The notes under the pieces are model-generated. The model had not been told where the DNA came from, did not search any database, and saw only the letters and a program-made list of their open reading frames with translations. The position numbers and the translations under genes are program-made. A stretch of 13,058 nucleotides of DNA, taken from the NCBI GenBank assembly GCA_005801425.1, contig SYDY01000003.1, positions 1 to 13,058 on the forward strand. Reading direction: 5' to 3'. Every line of letters begins with the position of its first letter. Position 1 is the stretch's first letter. This DNA comes from Bdellovibrionales bacterium. Its GTDB lineage: Bacteria; Myxococcota; XYA12-FULL-58-9; SYDY01. Positions 1 through 8,300 of the stretch are shown in pieces.

Positions 1-26
1 CCCTTGCGCGTTTGTAATATGCAACA

Positions 27-50
27 GGGCGGTTCGCGAACCGCCCCTAC
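27..50 (-). repeat. REP palindrome, GTAGGGGC type
   Basis: Read on the minus strand this is GTAGGGGC followed by a near-perfect palindrome (GGGCGGTT CG CG AACCGCCC). The same 24-bp unit recurs at 8509-8532 and, with one change, at 10837-10860. A 5' GTAG next to a stem-loop is the hallmark of REPs mobilised by RAYT transposases. The TAG within GTAG is the stop codon of the neighbouring gene. Confidence 0.85.
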
Positions 51-1480
51 GCAGAGCCTCCTGGCAATAGTTCAAACAGATTAGGGCCACGATAAAGGGC
101 CGACGTATGCACTTCACGGCAATCCATGGCACCTGACCACGACACCGAGATTTCCCCCGCGCTCAACGTCGCAGATCCCCCCCCTTCGCGCGCCACAAAT
201 TCAACATGATCAATATGGGCTTTTTCTTTGAGAAATTTCCCTACGGCTTTTTGCAATGGAAGAATGCTGCTGCCGTTCACAAAATAAAACGTTTCACCCC
301 GGCCATCGGTCCCAGGAACACCATTCATAAAATTATTTTGACGTGTGCTTGATGCAAAAATTCCAGGAGCCAACAGCACTGTTTTGCCAGCCGCTTCAAG
401 TTCGGCCTTGATCGTATCGTAAACAGGGCCCGAAGTCTGTATCTCCTCAAACGCCTTGCTTTGCATTTCTTCGAGTTCCGTGCGCTCCCATACTTTCAAG
501 CGTGTCGCCCCTGGTTCAAGCATCGCGTTCAGCAACGCCCAAGCCTCGGCAGGATGATTCAACATCACCTGGTCGGGACGCAGGGGTCGTGTGCACATAT
601 CGATGTGAAATTCGGCTTGTGTCAGCATGGTGAGGTTGGCATACGGAATACGCAAGTCACTTGCTATCGTTTCTTTGGACATCTCGATGGCAGCAAGAAA
701 CTTCACCGCATCCTCGGGTGTCGCTTGCTGCTCCGCCCATGTTAACTTGTCCTGTACACGCGCAAGCGTGACCTCATCAATCGATGTACGAAGCGTTTTC
801 GCGCGGTGGGCCCATTGCGTCCGATCCAAACCGTCCGATGCCATCAAATGAAACGCTGTCACGATCACGGAGTCACGTCCCACCAAGGCACAAGGCTTTC
901 CATCACGCCCCGTTCCTGGCAATACATTGCCACCTTCGAGATACGATCGCGTGGTAAAAACGGGCTGTCCTAAACTTAACGCAAAACGCCGTGCGATCTC
1001 CCCTTCATCACGCCCTGAAACAGCGCCTTGAAAATCACTGCTGTATGCATGAAAGCCTTCGTCCTTCGTGTAGCCTTGTGCCCAAGCCAGCACATGATGG
1101 TCAATCATCGGTGGGACCAACACGTCCATATCACCTGTTCGTGCGTCAGGATTCGTAATAATTTTATTGTCCTCGCCCCAAGCACTGAACGCGTCTTTGG
1201 AATCAATCGCCGCTGCAACATTTCTCAGCTGTGCCAATGAAAGGCCCGTGCGTGTACACAGATCCAGCGCAAGTTCCTGCGCCGTACCATACGAAGGCAT
1301 TTGGATCACAAGCTTAAAGTCATACTTGCCTGCAAGCTTCGCCATGTCGCCAAGATATGCCCGCTGAACCTCATCCCCACTGTCTTGCATGAACATCGTT
1401 TTCAATGGACACGAAAGATCTTCCCCACTGGGCGCCGGTCCTAATGATGACGACCGCACGCTCCGTACACTGCTCGACAT
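47..1480 (-). CDS. Divergent pentein-fold (agmatine/peptidylarginine deiminase-like) protein, probably lacking the catalytic Cys
   Basis: This is a 477-residue protein with no signal peptide or membrane segment. Motifs in order recall guanidino-modifying (pentein) enzymes: AWGED near residue 100 (where the family has W-x-R-D), LEGGN near 180, FHIDM near 290 (family GH-x-D), FYFVNGSSILP near 400 and GGGS near 431. Agmatine deiminases normally continue GGGSIHC, with the nucleophilic Cys. Here it reads GGGSATLS, so His and Cys appear missing; the nearest later Cys is in AMDCRE, about 20 residues on. I infer a pentein relative that is inactive or has a different reaction; substrate unknown. The ATG at 1480 is preferred because GGGGGA lies 4 bases upstream; an in-frame TTG at 1492 would swallow that site. 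The last codon runs into a REP, which supplies the TAG. The 101 bp separating it from the lipoprotein gene upstream show no clear terminator or promoter. Certain as a gene, moderate on family. Confidence 0.6.
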   Translation of the reverse strand: MSSSVRSVRSSSLGPAPSGEDLSCPLKTMFMQDSGDEVQRAYLGDMAKLAGKYDFKLVIQMPSYGTAQELALDLCTRTGLSLAQLRNVAAAIDSKDAFSAWGEDNKIITNPDARTGDMDVLVPPMIDHHVLAWAQGYTKDEGFHAYSSDFQGAVSGRDEGEIARRFALSLGQPVFTTRSYLEGGNVLPGTGRDGKPCALVGRDSVIVTAFHLMASDGLDRTQWAHRAKTLRTSIDEVTLARVQDKLTWAEQQATPEDAVKFLAAIEMSKETIASDLRIPYANLTMLTQAEFHIDMCTRPLRPDQVMLNHPAEAWALLNAMLEPGATRLKVWERTELEEMQSKAFEEIQTSGPVYDTIKAELEAAGKTVLLAPGIFASSTRQNNFMNGVPGTDGRGETFYFVNGSSILPLQKAVGKFLKEKAHIDHVEFVAREGGGSATLSAGEISVSWSGAMDCREVHTSALYRGPNLFELLPGGSA

Positions 1481-1581
1481 GATTTCCCCCAAATCAAAAG
1501 AAGCGACGACAGAGGGATGAGCCTATTATCGGGGGAGTTAGAGGTTCGATGCGTTGGAATTGATAAACACTATTAAATTCA

Positions 1582-4257
1582 TTATCGAAGCCCGAAATCA
1601 ATAAACGTCGATGTGCTTAGAATTTTGGCGTCTGTATTGTTCTCTGCTTTTCCCAGCTGTCCTTCATTGTCATGTCCCCAGCATCCCACATGATTCATGC
1701 TGGTGAGCACACAATTGTGGAGCACACCTGATGTGACGAGAACGGGATACTCCGACGCGGTGCATGAACCAGTACTTTCTTTGGTTCCGGACAAAGTGAC
1801 GGGTGCTTTTGACACAGGATTATCACTCGTCCCCCCGTAATTCGTATACGTGCTATCATTAAGCTGACGCCTGTTGTTATCGCCCCAGCATTTGATTGCA
1901 CGTTTGGTACATCCATTTTTTACATACTCGTAAATGGCACAGGCATGACGCGATCCCAAACTGGCATCAATGACATTCACATCGCTTACCCCTGATTCAT
2001 ACGTACTAGAAACAAGTGATACTTCCTTCGCGTCTGACATCATTTTTTCATCACCAGGATGACTTGTATCCGCATTTCCTGCGCCAATATCCCAAGTAAC
2101 ATCCCCATCACGCCCCAATTGCCCCCAATCATTATCACCCCAACATTTCAACTTATTGGGAGGAGATCCCGTATTGTAAACAACACAGCGATGGATCTGA
2201 TGTTCATTACAACAACTCCCACAACAAGAGCTCCCACAACACTCTCTATTTTTTGCCCCTCGAATATCGACAAATCTTGTTTCCGTTGAAAACCCTGCCA
2301 CGCTTGAAGTGGCTTGGATCTGATCGGCATAAGAATTAATGCCAAGATCACCATAGAAATTATTGCCCCAGCATTTAATCTCTTTGCGATCGTTTGTTCG
2401 GGCACATGCGGAAAACATACTCACACTTGCTTCTTGAAATAAAAGGTCATTCACATTGTTAACAGAAACAATGGGGACTGATTTGTCGTCGGTATTTACT
2501 GTAGTTGCATCACCCAAACCGCCAAGATAAGCCACGCCCCAACACGCTGGTTTGCCTCCTATGATAACGCATGTCAGACGAGAGCTCGCTGCAATGCTTG
2601 TAATATCGCCCGTAAGGCTCGAAGAAAATGAAACACTTTTATCGATGAACTTTGATGATGCGTTGATGTTCGTTTCCCCAATAACCGTCGTCACATTGGA
2701 TGAAGTAGCAACACCGAGTACACCTTCTCCCCAATGTCCCCCCCAACACTTCACCTGTGTATGATTCGATGTATCTTTCAAAACTGCACATGAATGCGCT
2801 TCACCAAGCGCAATATCAACAGCCGTAAGATCTGTCCCAAAATTCACAAATTTGAGATTGGAACCCATTTCGCCGGTATTGTCACCAAGATTTTGATGAT
2901 TGAACGAATCGTCGTAACCCAATTGACTATAATAATTCCAACCCCAGCACTTCACCCCACCGGCATAGGTGAGAATGCAATTATGATGGGTTCCTGCGGC
3001 CACTTTTTTAATGGTACATGCATCACCGAGGCCTAAGGATGTTAATTCGGCTCGCGCTGTGTCTGCAATTTGGGCTGCGCGTGATTGATCTGGGTTCCCA
3101 ACAGCGGGGCAGTTATCACATGCATCACCAAAATTATCGTAGCAGGATGTAACAACAGAACTTGTGCAAGGCGTTGATAGGTAAAGTGATTTGTCTGTGT
3201 TGGTTTGGCTGGCATTGGCGATCAACCGGCAATTATCATTATCATCAAGAACAAGATCGTTGTCATCATCGGGATCACAAACATCACCCATTCCATCGCT
3301 ATCTGTATCCGTTTGGTTGGGGTCACTATTCTCATGGCAATTATCACAGGCATCACCCAATGCATCGTTATCACTGTTGATTTGGCTGCTATTTGCCGTA
3401 GAAAGGCAATTATCGCAAACATCACCGACATCGTCATCATCAACATCGTCTTGCGCGAGATTGTCGACCAAATCACAATTATCGCATGCATCGCCCAGTG
3501 CATCGCCATCACTGTTGGTTTGGTTGCTGTTTGCCGTTGAAAGACAATTGTCACAGAGATTTCCAACGCCGTCCACATCGCCATCGGCTTGATTGAAATT
3601 ACTTATCAACGAACAGTTGTCGCAAACATTGCCTATACCATCGCCATCGCCATCGGCTTGATTGGAATTGCTGATCAACGAACAGTTGTCACAAACATTG
3701 CCAACACCGTCGCCATCACCATCGGCTTGATTGGAATTGCTCATCAATGGACAGTTGTCACATACATCACCAATACCATCATGGTCACCGTTGTCTTCTT
3801 GATTTGGGTTTGCATCGACTGGGCAATTGTCTGCAGCATGACCTTGGACTGCGTTATTAAAAACGCCATCGTTATCACTGTCTTCATCACAGACATCACC
3901 CACACCATCGGTGTCGGTATCCAATTGGTTTAGATTTTCGATTGTAGGGCAGTTATCACACGCATCACCGATGCCATCATGATCACCCGTGTCTTCTTGA
4001 TTCGGATTGGCGACCCGTAGACAGTTGTCGGGGGCGATGTCACTCACATCATCATTGTCATCGTCTGGATCACAAACATCGCCCATAGCGTCGTTATCAA
4101 GATCGTCTTGGTCGACATTTGATGTGTTTGGACAATTGTCGATGTCATCCACAACACCGTCATTGTCTGTATCGGGCGGAATGGGACGCGATGTTGATGA
4201 CTGGGTGCAAGCGATGGCCCAAATACAGAGCGAGAGCAAAAGCGAGAAACGTGGCAT
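1582..4257 (-). CDS. TSP3-repeat / RCC1-like propeller lipoprotein (paralogue B)
   Basis: This is an 891-residue exported protein. Residues 1-17 form a lipoprotein signal (LLLSLCIWAIAC, Cys17 the likely lipidation site, Thr at +2). Residues about 27-410 hold roughly a dozen Asp-rich thrombospondin type-3 modules of the form DNCP..NxxQxDxDxDGxGDxCD, which in characterised proteins bind calcium and form a rigid stalk. Residues about 414-891 hold seven units of the form HxCxxx...xKCWGxNxxGQLG, the number expected for a closed RCC1-type beta-propeller. Each unit carries a Cys pair, which could form a disulfide outside the cytoplasm. A Cys-rich insert, CCGSSCCGSCC, lies near residue 670 and is absent from paralogue A. 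Both paralogues share signal peptide, hinge (DQSRAAQIADTAR) and the C-terminal GLR. No Shine-Dalgarno is visible. Probable surface or outer-membrane protein; ligand unknown. Confidence 0.85.
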   Translation of the reverse strand: MPRFSLLLSLCIWAIACTQSSTSRPIPPDTDNDGVVDDIDNCPNTSNVDQDDLDNDAMGDVCDPDDDNDDVSDIAPDNCLRVANPNQEDTGDHDGIGDACDNCPTIENLNQLDTDTDGVGDVCDEDSDNDGVFNNAVQGHAADNCPVDANPNQEDNGDHDGIGDVCDNCPLMSNSNQADGDGDGVGNVCDNCSLISNSNQADGDGDGIGNVCDNCSLISNFNQADGDVDGVGNLCDNCLSTANSNQTNSDGDALGDACDNCDLVDNLAQDDVDDDDVGDVCDNCLSTANSSQINSDNDALGDACDNCHENSDPNQTDTDSDGMGDVCDPDDDNDLVLDDNDNCRLIANASQTNTDKSLYLSTPCTSSVVTSCYDNFGDACDNCPAVGNPDQSRAAQIADTARAELTSLGLGDACTIKKVAAGTHHNCILTYAGGVKCWGWNYYSQLGYDDSFNHQNLGDNTGEMGSNLKFVNFGTDLTAVDIALGEAHSCAVLKDTSNHTQVKCWGGHWGEGVLGVATSSNVTTVIGETNINASSKFIDKSVSFSSSLTGDITSIAASSRLTCVIIGGKPACWGVAYLGGLGDATTVNTDDKSVPIVSVNNVNDLLFQEASVSMFSACARTNDRKEIKCWGNNFYGDLGINSYADQIQATSSVAGFSTETRFVDIRGAKNRECCGSSCCGSCCNEHQIHRCVVYNTGSPPNKLKCWGDNDWGQLGRDGDVTWDIGAGNADTSHPGDEKMMSDAKEVSLVSSTYESGVSDVNVIDASLGSRHACAIYEYVKNGCTKRAIKCWGDNNRRQLNDSTYTNYGGTSDNPVSKAPVTLSGTKESTGSCTASEYPVLVTSGVLHNCVLTSMNHVGCWGHDNEGQLGKAENNTDAKILSTSTFIDFGLR
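3518..3793 (-). repeat. 69-bp tandem repeats coding 23-residue TSP3 modules
   Basis: Successive copies of the segment starting gcttgattg occur at 3587, 3656 and 3725, exactly 69 bp apart, with less similar copies on either side. Each encodes one 23-residue module (DNCSLISNSNQADGDGDG then xGNVC). Near-identity at the DNA level suggests recent expansion or homogenisation, and the number of units could vary between strains. Confidence 0.8.
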
Positions 4258-4274
4258 AGCATGATTTTAGCATG
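4258..4274 (-). promoter_or_regulatory. Candidate extended -10 giving a leaderless transcript for paralogue B
   Basis: On the minus strand TTCATGCTAAAAT ends 6 bases before the ATG. TAAAAT preceded by TGC fits an extended -10 box, which would place the transcription start at or next to the A of the ATG. The same motif at the same spacing precedes paralogue A, and neither gene has a Shine-Dalgarno. No convincing -35 was found, so this rests on two related copies. Confidence 0.35.
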
Positions 4275-4299
4275 AAATGGTAGAGCGTTCTTGTTCTGG

Positions 4300-4307
4300 G
4301 TAGGGGG
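4300..4307 (+). repeat. REP half-motif GTAGGGGG flanking the RAYT element
   Basis: The plus strand reads TTGTTCTGG then GTAGGGGG. Upstream of paralogue A the matching stretch reads TTGTTCTGT then GTAGGGGC, which there starts a complete REP. The hairpin arms are missing here, so this looks like a decayed or interrupted REP at the edge of the RAYT unit. Confidence 0.45.
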
Positions 4308-4327
4308 AATGGGAGGAAATGAGGAAA

Positions 4328-4360
4328 TGGGGACATTCCAGCATTACGCGTCATTCGCCA
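4328..4360 (+). repeat. Left inverted end of the RAYT element
   Basis: Begins TGGGGACATTCCAGC and matches the reverse complement of 5286-5318 at 32 of 33 positions. The single difference is C versus T near the inner end. Confidence 0.8.
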
Positions 4361-4402
4361 CTTTTTTTGCATGACTCTTGCTTGCAGCGCTGTCCGAAAA
4401 CG

Positions 4403-5227
4403 TTACACCACTCGCCTCACTTTGAGACACACCGATGTAGCCAAACCCAACTTCATCCCCGTGGCATCACACCATGACTTCGTCCCATAAGGCTGTTCGC
4501 GCTGAAGGCACTTTTGCATGGCCTGCTCTTCATCATGAGTTTGAGGCGCGTTGACCCATGCAATCCAATCCGTGGGTTTTTCGATAGGCCCATCACTTAA
4601 CGCAATATGTTCACAGCTTGCGGCCCCCCATCGCCACATGCGTGCATCCTGAACCATATTGGCACGCACAGGATTGCGTTCAACGTACCTCAAGACAGTG
4701 AGTAAATGCGCATCGGTTTGCGTGGGATGAGCCTTAAATCTACCCTGCCATATTCGCCCCTGCGTAGCGTATCGTTGATGATATCTGCGCACATGGGACG
4801 TCAAAAGCCACTGCATCCATTTGCTCAAATCACCATCGCGATAAGGGCTCGGGCAACAATAACCTGTTCACGCGAGAACGCATATGAGGGTGTAGATTGC
4901 GAGCGCGCCCACAGCGACCGACCGAGTCGTAGCAGCGCTACGGCGAGAGAGGGAGCGAGGACGTAAGCCGCAAGATGCATCCTCAGATGTGTTCGTAGCG
5001 AACAGATTATTGTTGCACGAGCCCTATGGCCATAGCACAAGGTGAAAATGATTAGGCATCAAGCAGTACGTCAGAATGCGCATGGGAATACGATCGTTTG
5101 CATCAAGCATCAATTTGAGAAAATGCGTGAAATCTGATCCATCGAAAAACACTGTTTCGCGGCGATTGCCACGATTCATGACGTGGTACACCACGTTGCC
5201 TGCGCTGGCGCGTAAGGTTCGAGGCAC
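4403..5227 (-). pseudogene. REP-associated tyrosine transposase (RAYT, Y1/HUH family), interrupted
   Basis: RAYTs are single-strand HUH nucleases that cut and join DNA at REP hairpins. The first part (5227-5027) encodes 67 residues, with the typical opening PRTLRASAGNVVYHVMNRG and the metal-binding HUH motif NHFHLV (His60, His62). It stops at TAG directly after LWP. The second part (4843-4403) continues YRDGDLSKWM and holds RYVERNPVRANMV; Tyr120 there is the likely catalytic tyrosine. The 183 bp in between are the MITE-like insertion plus the duplicated TA. Joined, the halves give about 213 residues, a normal RAYT length. The GTG at 5227 is chosen because AAGGAG lies 8 bases upstream and the product then starts at the usual place. 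Both catalytic motifs survive but on separate fragments, so it should be inactive. Any earlier mobility would have been supplied by this protein or by relatives elsewhere in the genome. Confidence 0.85.
4842..5026. mobile_element. 181-bp foldback MITE-like element with TA target duplication
   Basis: The ends read GGGCTCGTGCAACAATAATC (minus strand, from 5024) and GGGCTCGGGCAACAATAACC (plus strand, from 4845). They stay alignable as imperfect inverted repeats for about 47 bp. TA at 4842-4843 and 5025-5026 flanks the element. Deleting 4844-5026 joins CCA to TATCGCGAT and restores the conserved RAYT reading LWPYRDGDLSKW, which shows it is an insertion. It encodes no transposase; the short open frames inside are not credible genes. 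Small hairpins lie inside (GTTCG TAG CGAAC at 4991-5003; CGTAGC AGC GCTACG in the middle). A TA duplication suggests mobilisation by an IS630/Tc1-mariner type transposase encoded elsewhere, which is inference. Confidence 0.82.
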
Positions 5228-5285
5228 TTGTCTAACTCCTTGCATGGGTTCAGCAGGAAGCCATGCAAGAATAGTGCCGAAAAAA

Positions 5286-5318
5286 TGGCAAATGACGCGT
5301 AATGCTGGAATGTCCCCA
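5286..5318 (-). repeat. Right inverted end of the RAYT element
   Basis: The minus strand begins TGGGGACATTCCAGC, pairing with 4328-4360. It lies upstream of the RAYT start and 48 bp beyond the stop codon of lipoprotein paralogue A. Confidence 0.8.
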
Positions 5319-5325
5319 ATCCCCA

Positions 5326-5334
5326 CGCCCCTAC
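5326..5334 (-). repeat. REP half-motif GTAGGGGCG flanking the RAYT element
   Basis: CGCCCCTAC on the plus strand is GTAGGGGCG on the minus strand, the conserved start of the local REPs, without the second hairpin arm. It points opposite to the half-motif at 4300-4307, so the RAYT unit sits between inverted REP starts, an arrangement resembling the complete inverted pair at 8461-8532. Confidence 0.5.
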
Positions 5335-5365
5335 AAGAAATGTTATCTTGCCACTTGCCATTTCA

Positions 5366-8300
5366 CTATCGAAGACCGAGGTCGGCAATCCCTGTCGCAC
5401 TCGTATCGAGGACCCATGCTACGTCATTTCCTTTTCCCAACTCGCCGTGGCCATTGTACCCCCAACATCTTACGTGGTTTTTGCTGGTAATAACACAATT
5501 GTGAATGAAACCCGACGCAAGCATGACCGGATATTCGCCCGTCACGCATTCTGTATCTGTTTGCCCAGATTTTAATGTTGCGACAACACTTCCTACAAGG
5601 ATCGCATCTTTCGTCTGCACTTTGTTTGCAAGTTTCCCATAATCCGTTCCTGTCGCTGTCGTCCCCGCTTCTTTGTCATCGTTATTTCCCCAGCATGACA
5701 AAGCTTGTCTTGTCTTTGTGCACGTCACACTATCGCTTGTGTAATTGTAGATCGCGCAACTGCTGAGTCGACCAAGGCTCGCATCAAGAACGTCGGTTGT
5801 GGTGGTGGTATTGTCTGCTTTGAATGTAACATCCACGGCAGACGCCATGCTTGCTGTGCCAGTTCCTGAACCGATATTATCATCATTATCCGTGTCCCTA
5901 CCCAATTCGTTCCAGTAATTTTCACCCCAACATTTGAGCTTGCGTGAATTTGCCGTCCCATAAATGGCGCAGCGATGGACATAATTGTAGTTAGTCTCCC
6001 AAACATTTTGAGACCCGCGCACAGCAACAGCATTGGCTATATTTTGAACTTGCTGGGGTGTCGATTGATCAGTGGCTGAGTTAATCCCCAATTGCCCAAC
6101 ATTATTCCACCCCCAGCACCAAACATTGCCGTTCACTTGAAGCGCACACGCACCATACTGACTCATCGATAATTCAGAAAATTGAGACCCTCCATCGCTG
6201 AAAATGACCGGAGTAATCGCAGCGGATGGCTTATTGATTGTGCTTGTTGTCGTTCCATCACCCAATCCGCCGTTGTTGCCCTGTCCCCAGCACACAGGTC
6301 TGTTGCCTCTAAGAACACAACATCGGCGCTCACCACATGCCATACCGGTAATGTCGCCCGTGCCTGGAAGCGTCGTGGCTTTATCAATACTCTTCGGAGT
6401 ATTAGATGTAATATTGTACGCAGTAATGACCGATGTACCTTGCACACCGAGCTCACCATCACCTGCATGCCCCCAACATTTGACTTGTTTTTCATTGGAC
6501 GCATTTTTGAGAATAGCGCAGGTATGATAACGCCCAAGTCCAATATCCGTTGCAACAAGACCCGCCCCAAAACTCACATAGGGAAGTGAAGATCCCATTT
6601 CAGATGGATTATCGCCACGGCTGTTGTTGTCCGATGGGCCATATCCCAGTTGCCGATAATCATTGAGGCCCCAGCACTTAACGTCCCCTGAATAGGTCAC
6701 GATGCAGTTGTGCCAAGCCCCTGATGCTATCTTTTTAATCGCACACGCATCGCCCAGGTTGAGTGCTGCCAATTCGGTCCGTGCTGTATCGGCAATTTGC
6801 GCGGCACGGGATTGATCAAAATTGGAAACCTTGGCACAGTTATCGCAAGCATCTGGTATTAAATCCACATCTGTATCCAATGACGATTGATTTGCAATCA
6901 ACGGACATCGATCGCATGCGGAGGCGTTGTTGCTCTCAATAACACATGGTGTCGACGTCGAGCCATTCACTGTTTTATCAGGAGTACCATCGCCATCTGC
7001 ATCGGGATCGCAGGCGTCGCCTAAATCATCGTAACATCCTGTCGTGGTGCTTACTGTGCATTTCAATGTAGAATATAGAACTTTATCTGTATTGGTTTGG
7101 TTTCCTACTCCCTGTGTATCTTTTTGATCTGCACCATTGCGTATCAGAGGGCAATTATCGCATCCCGTTTCACCTGCTGTGCATGATGTCGCTGTTGCGC
7201 CACTAACTGTTTTGTCATCGACGCCATCGCCATCTGCGTCGGGATCGCATGCGTCACCCAAATTATCCTTGCACGCGGTGAGGATTAAGTCTGTGCATTG
7301 CTTCGACGGATAAAGCGTTTGGTCGGTGTTGGTTTGGAGTGGATTGGCGATCATTTGGCAGTTGTCTTCATCATCGTAGACTTCATCTCCATCAGTATCG
7401 ATCTGACATGCTATGCCTCTTTCGGGATGGGCATTTGATGGCGTTTGATCCGGATTGAAAGTACTGGGGCAGTTGTCGCAAGATGTTGAAGGAGAAGAAG
7501 GTTGTACGCACCCAACAATGGGCACAGCCGTTTTTCCGTCAAGACTCACGGTTTTGTCAGGAAAGTCATCGCCATCAAGATCAGGATCACAGACATCACC
7601 GAGTAGATCGGTGATGCAAATTTCTCCTGACGCACACGTTTGGTCTTGGTTGTCTTGATTGCTGTTTGCGAGATATGGGCAATTGTCTGGCGTGTTTTTA
7701 ATTCCATCATTGTCATAATCGTCATCGCAGGCGTCGCCTAAATCATCGTAACATCCTGTCGTGGTGCTTACTGTGCATTTCAATGTAGAATATAGAACTT
7801 TATCGGTATTGGCTTGGTTTCCTGCTCCCGCCACACTTGTTTCAGAGATACCATTGGCTATCAGGGGGCAATTGTCGCATCCCGTTGCACCTGCTGTGCA
7901 TGATGTCGCTGTTGCACCGCTGACTGTTTTATCATCGACGCCATCGCCATCTGCATCGATGTCACATGCGTCTCCTGTATCATCATCATCGGTATCGGCT
8001 TGATTCTCATTCGCAATCAGTGGGCAATTATCGCATCCCGTTGCACCTGCTGTGCACGCAGTGGCCGTTTTTGCATCATCGCTTATGGTTTTGTCATCAA
8101 CGCCATCGCCATCCTGATCTTCATCGCATCCATCACCCACCTGGTCGCTGTCTAGATCTGCCTGATTCGAATTTTCAATCAATGGGCAATTGTCGGCGAT
8201 ATCATTATCACCATCGTTGTCATCATCGGGATCACACGCATCCCCCATCGCATCATCATCTGTATTGGCTTGATCAAGATTTTGCACATCATCGCAATTA

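Larger units (their letters stand above)
4328..5318 (-). mobile_element. RAYT element with 33-bp terminal inverted repeats
   Basis: The ends at 4328-4360 and 5286-5318 are inverted copies (TGGGGACATTCCAGC...) of 33 bp with a single mismatch, followed by weaker similarity including a T-run. Between them lies one gene, a REP-associated Y1 transposase, now split by a MITE-like insertion. Without that insertion (181 bp plus one TA) the unit is about 808 bp. TGGGGACA-type ends beside such transposases are familiar to me from other bacteria. Inverted GTAGGGG half-REPs sit just outside both ends. The element separates the two lipoprotein paralogues and presumably arrived after or during their duplication. 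Confidence 0.75.

Noticed and set aside
27-50. REP hairpins as rho-independent terminators
   Set aside because: None is followed by a T-run in the direction of transcription, and one lies between co-transcribed murG and murC.
47-1492. Upstream TTG start for the pentein-like gene
   Set aside because: It would place the GGGGGA ribosome site inside the gene; the ATG at 1480 has that site at usable distance.
3518-3793. Evenly spaced repeats resembling a CRISPR array
   Set aside because: The 69-bp period is an in-frame multiple of three encoding TSP3 modules; repeat and spacer are not distinct and no cas genes are present.
3191-3933. Long plus-strand open frames opposite the TSP3 repeats
   Set aside because: They mirror the periodic Asp/Asn codons of the real gene, give low-complexity Ile/Thr or Ser/Gln-rich products and have no ribosome sites.
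4825-5040. 71-residue minus-strand open frame over the MITE-like element
   Set aside because: Begins and ends in RAYT remnants and is otherwise the inverted-repeat DNA; no ribosome site and no protein-like pattern.
5024-5326. Full 100-residue open frame as the RAYT N-terminus
   Set aside because: Its first 33 residues read through the inverted end of the element; the GTG at 5227 with AAGGAG eight bases upstream gives the family's normal start.
5076-5504. 142-residue plus-strand open frame
   Set aside because: Crosses the RAYT N-terminus, the inverted end and the end of paralogue A in antisense; no family resemblance.
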